A stretch of DNA of 5,447 nt from Pseudomonas sp. (GTDB lineage Bacteria > Pseudomonadota > Gammaproteobacteria > Pseudomonadales > Pseudomonadaceae), in assembly GCA_026398835.1 (NCBI GenBank), contig JAPLSD010000138.1, positions 1 to 5,447 on the forward strand, read 5' to 3'. A program made the translations under genes and the position numbers. The notes beneath the pieces were generated by a model. That model had not been told where the DNA came from. It ran no database searches and saw only the letters and a program-made list of their open reading frames with translations. Positions 4,955 through 5,447 of the stretch are shown piece after piece (within the stretch, counting starts at the first letter, position 1; each line of letters begins with the position of its first letter).

Positions 4955-5447
4955 TTATTGGCGAACCAATCTGAGGTTCGGCAATTCCACCGCTTCAGTG
5001 CTGCGGTACGGATTGATATCCAGACCGCCACGACGCACGTAACGCGCATAGACCGTGAGCTTCTCCGGTTTGAGCAGGCGTTGCAGGTCGAGGAAGATCC
5101 GCTCCACGCACTGTTCGTGGAAGTCCGCGTGCTGACGGAAGCTCACCAGATAGGCCAGCAAACTGGCGTGATCCAATGCGGCGCCGCGATACTCCACGGC
5201 GACGCTGCCCCAATCCGGCTGGCCGGTCACCGGGCAATTGGATTTGAGCAGATGGCTGTGCACGCTCTCCTCGATCACTCGCGAATCATCGCAACGCAGC
5301 AACTCCGGACGCGGCTGCTCGTAATCGCTGACGCTGACATCCAGTTCGTCGATGCAGACACCCGGCAACCCGGCCACACCTTCGGCCTGGACATCACTCA
5401 GGCTGCGAATCCGTACGCCCACTGGTTTACCAGCCGCGACCGACAAA
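4955..5447 (-). CDS. queF: NADPH-dependent 7-cyano-7-deazaguanine reductase, 3' part (5' end outside window)
   Basis: QueF reduces the nitrile of preQ0 to the aminomethyl of preQ1 using two NADPH, a step in making queuosine for tRNA anticodons (cytosolic). The last 163-164 residues are present, ending LRLVRQ and TAA (4957-4955). They contain the catalytic motif [17 protein letters not shown], whose Cys and Asp, seven residues apart, correspond to Cys190 and Asp197 of E. coli Que[11 protein letters not shown] follows (the His-Glu pair that contacts substrate), then [21 protein letters not shown], the usual C-terminal block. This is the long two-lobed E. coli type of about 275 residues, so roughly 110 N-terminal residues lie beyond the right edge. 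The frame is open to the edge, and a TTG at 5446 should not be taken as a start. No other queuosine genes are visible. It converges with the DUF4404 gene. Confidence 0.96.
   Translation of the reverse strand, partial: LSVAAGKPVGVRIRSLSDVQAEGVAGLPGVCIDELDVSVSDYEQPRPELLRCDDSRVIEESVHSHLLKSNCPVTGQPDWGSVAVEYRGAALDHASLLAYLVSFRQHADFHEQCVERIFLDLQRLLKPEKLTVYARYVRRGGLDINPYRSTEAVELPNLRLVRQ

Overview
The window looks like chromosome from a Pseudomonas of the P. fluorescens group. The proteins read as typical pseudomonad orthologues, the gene set around tal and queF resembles the one I recall from P. aeruginosa, and a remnant of the common fluorescens-type REP sequence lies beside queF. This assignment comes from reading and recall, not from a database search.

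Layout, left to right. The 3' two thirds of transaldolase (tal, +) ends at a strong bidirectional terminator. It converges on a two-gene operon on the minus strand, rssB-rssC: a response regulator with a PP2C-type phosphatase output, followed by a STAS anti-anti-sigma-like protein whose start overlaps the rssB stop. Together they form a probable partner-switch module for the stationary-phase sigma factor RpoS. A divergent region of about 280 bp carries a good sigma70-like promoter for a small PilZ-domain gene (+). As written, this gene has a one-base frameshift that separates the c-di-GMP-contacting RxxxR motif from the rest of the domain. It converges, through a palindrome, on mlaA/vacJ (-), an outer-membrane lipid-asymmetry gene whose signal peptide here lacks a lipobox.

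Upstream of mlaA and reading the other way is the most interesting part. A run of 11-bp-phased Pho-box half-sites with a correctly spaced -10-like element precedes a gene whose product is clearly related to phosphonoacetaldehyde hydrolase (PhnX, HAD superfamily). That product has lost the cap domain and every recognisable catalytic motif. It is a predicted phosphate-starvation-controlled pseudoenzyme. A small DUF4404-type helical protein (+) follows after a 113-bp gap containing a near-perfect hairpin, and ends at a strong bidirectional terminator. Last is the 3' part of queF (-), nitrile reductase of queuosine synthesis, cut by the window edge.

Most of the window is ordinary core-genome housekeeping and stress regulation. 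The three points that stand out are the Pho-box/pseudoenzyme pair, the broken PilZ gene, and the non-lipoprotein form of MlaA.
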